From NCBI RefSeq assembly GCF_900188405.1, contig NZ_FZOF01000003.1, positions 455,449 through 519,448 of the forward strand: a stretch of 64,000 nucleotides of DNA. The letters run 5' to 3'. The notes beneath the pieces are model-generated. The model ran no database searches, was not told the origin of the DNA, and worked only from the letters and a program-made list of their open reading frames with translations. This DNA comes from Actinacidiphila glaucinigra (GTDB taxonomy: Bacteria; Actinomycetota; Actinomycetes; Streptomycetales; Streptomycetaceae). Position numbers and translations under genes: made by a program. Below are positions 62,736 through 64,000 of this stretch, piece by piece; positions within the stretch are counted from its first letter, which is position 1, and each line of letters starts with the position of its first letter.

Positions 62736-64000
62736 TCAGCGTGCGTCCGGCCGGAACCCGGCGACGGCGTTGTCGAAGACCGCCCGGTAGGAACCCCAGC
62801 GGTCCGACGGAGCGGAGAGGTACACCGTGAACTCCTGCTCGCCGGGCTGCCCGAAGCCGAGGTCGACGGCCCGGAAGTCACGGGCCGTCCCCTTGAAGGT
62901 GAACTCCCATATCGCGGCGGGCCGCCCGCGCCAGCGGGTGCTCTGCATCCGCAGCCGCTCGTAGCCCTCCAGCTCCGGGACCATCTGCGCCTCGACGTCC
63001 TCGAAGTGCCGGAGCGGGCTGGGTCCCGCGAAGTCGAGCGCGGCGACGCGCAGGCCCACCAGTCCCGTCGGGTCGACGTAGACGAACTGCCGCCCGTCGT
63101 CGCTCACCTGGCGCTTCCAGCCGTCGGGCACCGGGACGGAGAAGCCGCGGTCCCGCTCCGCGGCGAGGTGGTAGCCGTCGGGGACCGGGGGCGGCGTGTA
63201 CGAGGGCGTCGGCGACACGGAGGGCACGGCCGAGGCGGAGGCGGCGGGCGTGTCCGGCCTGGTCACCCCGGACGGGGACGGGGACGGACCCGCCGCGCGG
63301 TGGCGCTGCTCGCCGAGGAGCGGCACCGCCCAGTAACCGCCGCCGGCGAGAACGGGCACCAGGAGGGCGGCGGTCCACAGCGAGGTACGGCGCCGTCGGG
63401 CGCGCGGCGGGTGGAGGGCTGAGAGGGGAACGGGAGCGGTCACGGGACCGCCGGTCCGCGACCGCGCGGCGGGGCCGGACACGCCCCGGGACGCGAGGCT
63501 GTCGCGGGGGACGCTCTCGGTCGCGGTCTCGGCGACACCGGCCCGCAGCAACCGCTCGGCCTCCTCCGCCGACAGACGACCCTCCGGCTCCCGCACCAGC
63601 AACCCCGCGATCACCGGCCCCAAAGCCCCCGCACGACCCGCCACCGGCACCTCGTCCGTCGCGATCGCGTACGCCGTCTCGATCGCCGTGTCCCGACGAA
63701 ACGGCGAACGCCCCTCCACCGCCTGGAACAACGTCGCCCCCAACGCCCACAGATCCGCCCCCGGCCCCGGCACACCACCGGTCAACCGCTCCGGAGCCAG
63801 AAAGTCGATCGACCCGATCAACTCACCCGTCCGCGTCAACGTCGACGTCCCCGAAGCCTGCGCGATCCCGAAATCCGTCAGCACCACCCGACCCGACTCC
63901 GACAACAGCACATTGCCCGGCTTCACATCCCGGTGCAGCACCCCCGCCGCGTGCGCCGCCCGCAACGCCGCCACCATCGCCCGCCCGATCCGCGCCGCCT
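62736..64000 (-). CDS. Transmembrane Ser/Thr protein kinase (partial, 5' end off window)
   Basis: The frame is open at the right edge, so the N-lobe is missing. Visible kinase motifs are the catalytic loop HRDVKPGN, DFG in LTDFGIAQ, GSIDFLAPERLTGG (activation segment) and ADLWALGATLFQ. A juxtamembrane segment leads to one helix (LWTAALLVPVLAGGGYWAVPLL), a Ser/Pro linker and a ~150-residue outer domain (RGFSVPVPDGWKRQVSDD). No PASTA repeats. Codon use changes sharply near 63545: the catalytic part strongly prefers G-ending codons (TTG, GCG, GGG), unlike the rest. Confidence 0.92.
   Translation of the reverse strand, partial: AARIGRAMVAALRAAHAAGVLHRDVKPGNVLLSESGRVVLTDFGIAQASGTSTLTRTGELIGSIDFLAPERLTGGVPGPGADLWALGATLFQAVEGRSPFRRDTAIETAYAIATDEVPVAGRAGALGPVIAGLLVREPEGRLSAEEAERLLRAGVAETATESVPRDSLASRGVSGPAARSRTGGPVTAPVPLSALHPPRARRRRTSLWTAALLVPVLAGGGYWAVPLLGEQRHRAAGPSPSPSGVTRPDTPAASASAVPSVSPTPSYTPPPVPDGYHLAAERDRGFSVPVPDGWKRQVSDDGRQFVYVDPTGLVGLRVAALDFAGPSPLRHFEDVEAQMVPELEGYERLRMQSTRWRGRPAAIWEFTFKGTARDFRAVDLGFGQPGEQEFTVYLSAPSDRWGSYRAVFDNAVAGFRPDAR

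Overview
The window is a piece of a Streptomyces chromosome, in the conserved core rather than an arm. The evidence is very high G+C with strong third-position GC bias, many GTG starts, ATGA/GTGA stop-start overlaps, and a set of core genes: split topoisomerase IV genes parC and parE, the principal sigma factor hrdB with its long Lys/Ala-rich N-terminus, the sporulation regulator whiH beside it, rnhB, and ptsH under a DasR-type operator. From memory, the order ptsH - M23 peptidase - M16 pair - parC ... parE - small zinc protein - hrdB - whiH - ... - rnhB - ADP-ribosylglycohydrolase matches the Streptomyces coelicolor core. No rRNA, tRNA, transposase, integrase, CRISPR array or antibiotic gene cluster was seen.

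Layout. 1-3.4 kb: N-terminal part of a GNAT/acyl-CoA synthetase-type protein acetyltransferase, ptsH (HPr), a GntR/FCD regulator, and an M23 cell-wall peptidase behind a c-di-AMP (ydaO-type) riboswitch. 3.8-9.2 kb: two M16 proteases (one catalytic, one not), divergent from parC. 9.3-15.6 kb: a carbohydrate unit with a LacI regulator, lipoprotein binding protein, two permeases and a GH13 alpha-glucosidase. 15.9-17.3 kb: a VOC protein and an iron-box-controlled sucrase/ferredoxin-like protein. 17.3-22.6 kb: a NitT/TauT-type ABC operon divergent from a CitA/CitB-type two-component system. 22.6-29.4 kb: a catabolic operon with a ribose-type ABC transporter, SDR, benzoylformate-decarboxylase-like enzyme and IclR regulator, with a 19-bp palindrome in front of it. 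29.5-31.5 kb: acetate-type symporter and its DUF485 partner.

31.7-40.1 kb holds parE, a DUF7455-type zinc protein, a secreted trypsin-like protease, hrdB, whiH (with a sigma-WhiG-like promoter) and a fused ABC ATPase/permease. 40.1-50.1 kb holds a Nudix/NrtR-like regulator, a debranching-type glycosidase, an S33 peptidase, DUF4192, a RecQ helicase fused to a phosphoribosyltransferase-like domain behind two perfect inverted DnaA boxes, two uncharacterised proteins and rnhB. 50.2-64 kb is more mixed: TetR/MFS pair with two operators, DUF4173 membrane protein, ADP-ribosylglycohydrolase, histidine phosphatase, VOC and YdbC-like proteins, a second DHA2 MFS exporter, a GNAT/AraC pair, a membrane protein, and a Ser/Thr kinase cut by the window end.

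The most interesting items are the RecQ-phosphoribosyltransferase fusion with paired DnaA boxes, the decarboxylase/SDR/sugar-ABC operon with its putative IclR operator, the iron box overlapping a likely leaderless start, a small protein resembling an isolated helicase C-terminal domain, and a sharp codon-usage boundary inside the terminal kinase gene. I saw no clearly new multi-gene system. All family assignments are from motif reading without database searches.
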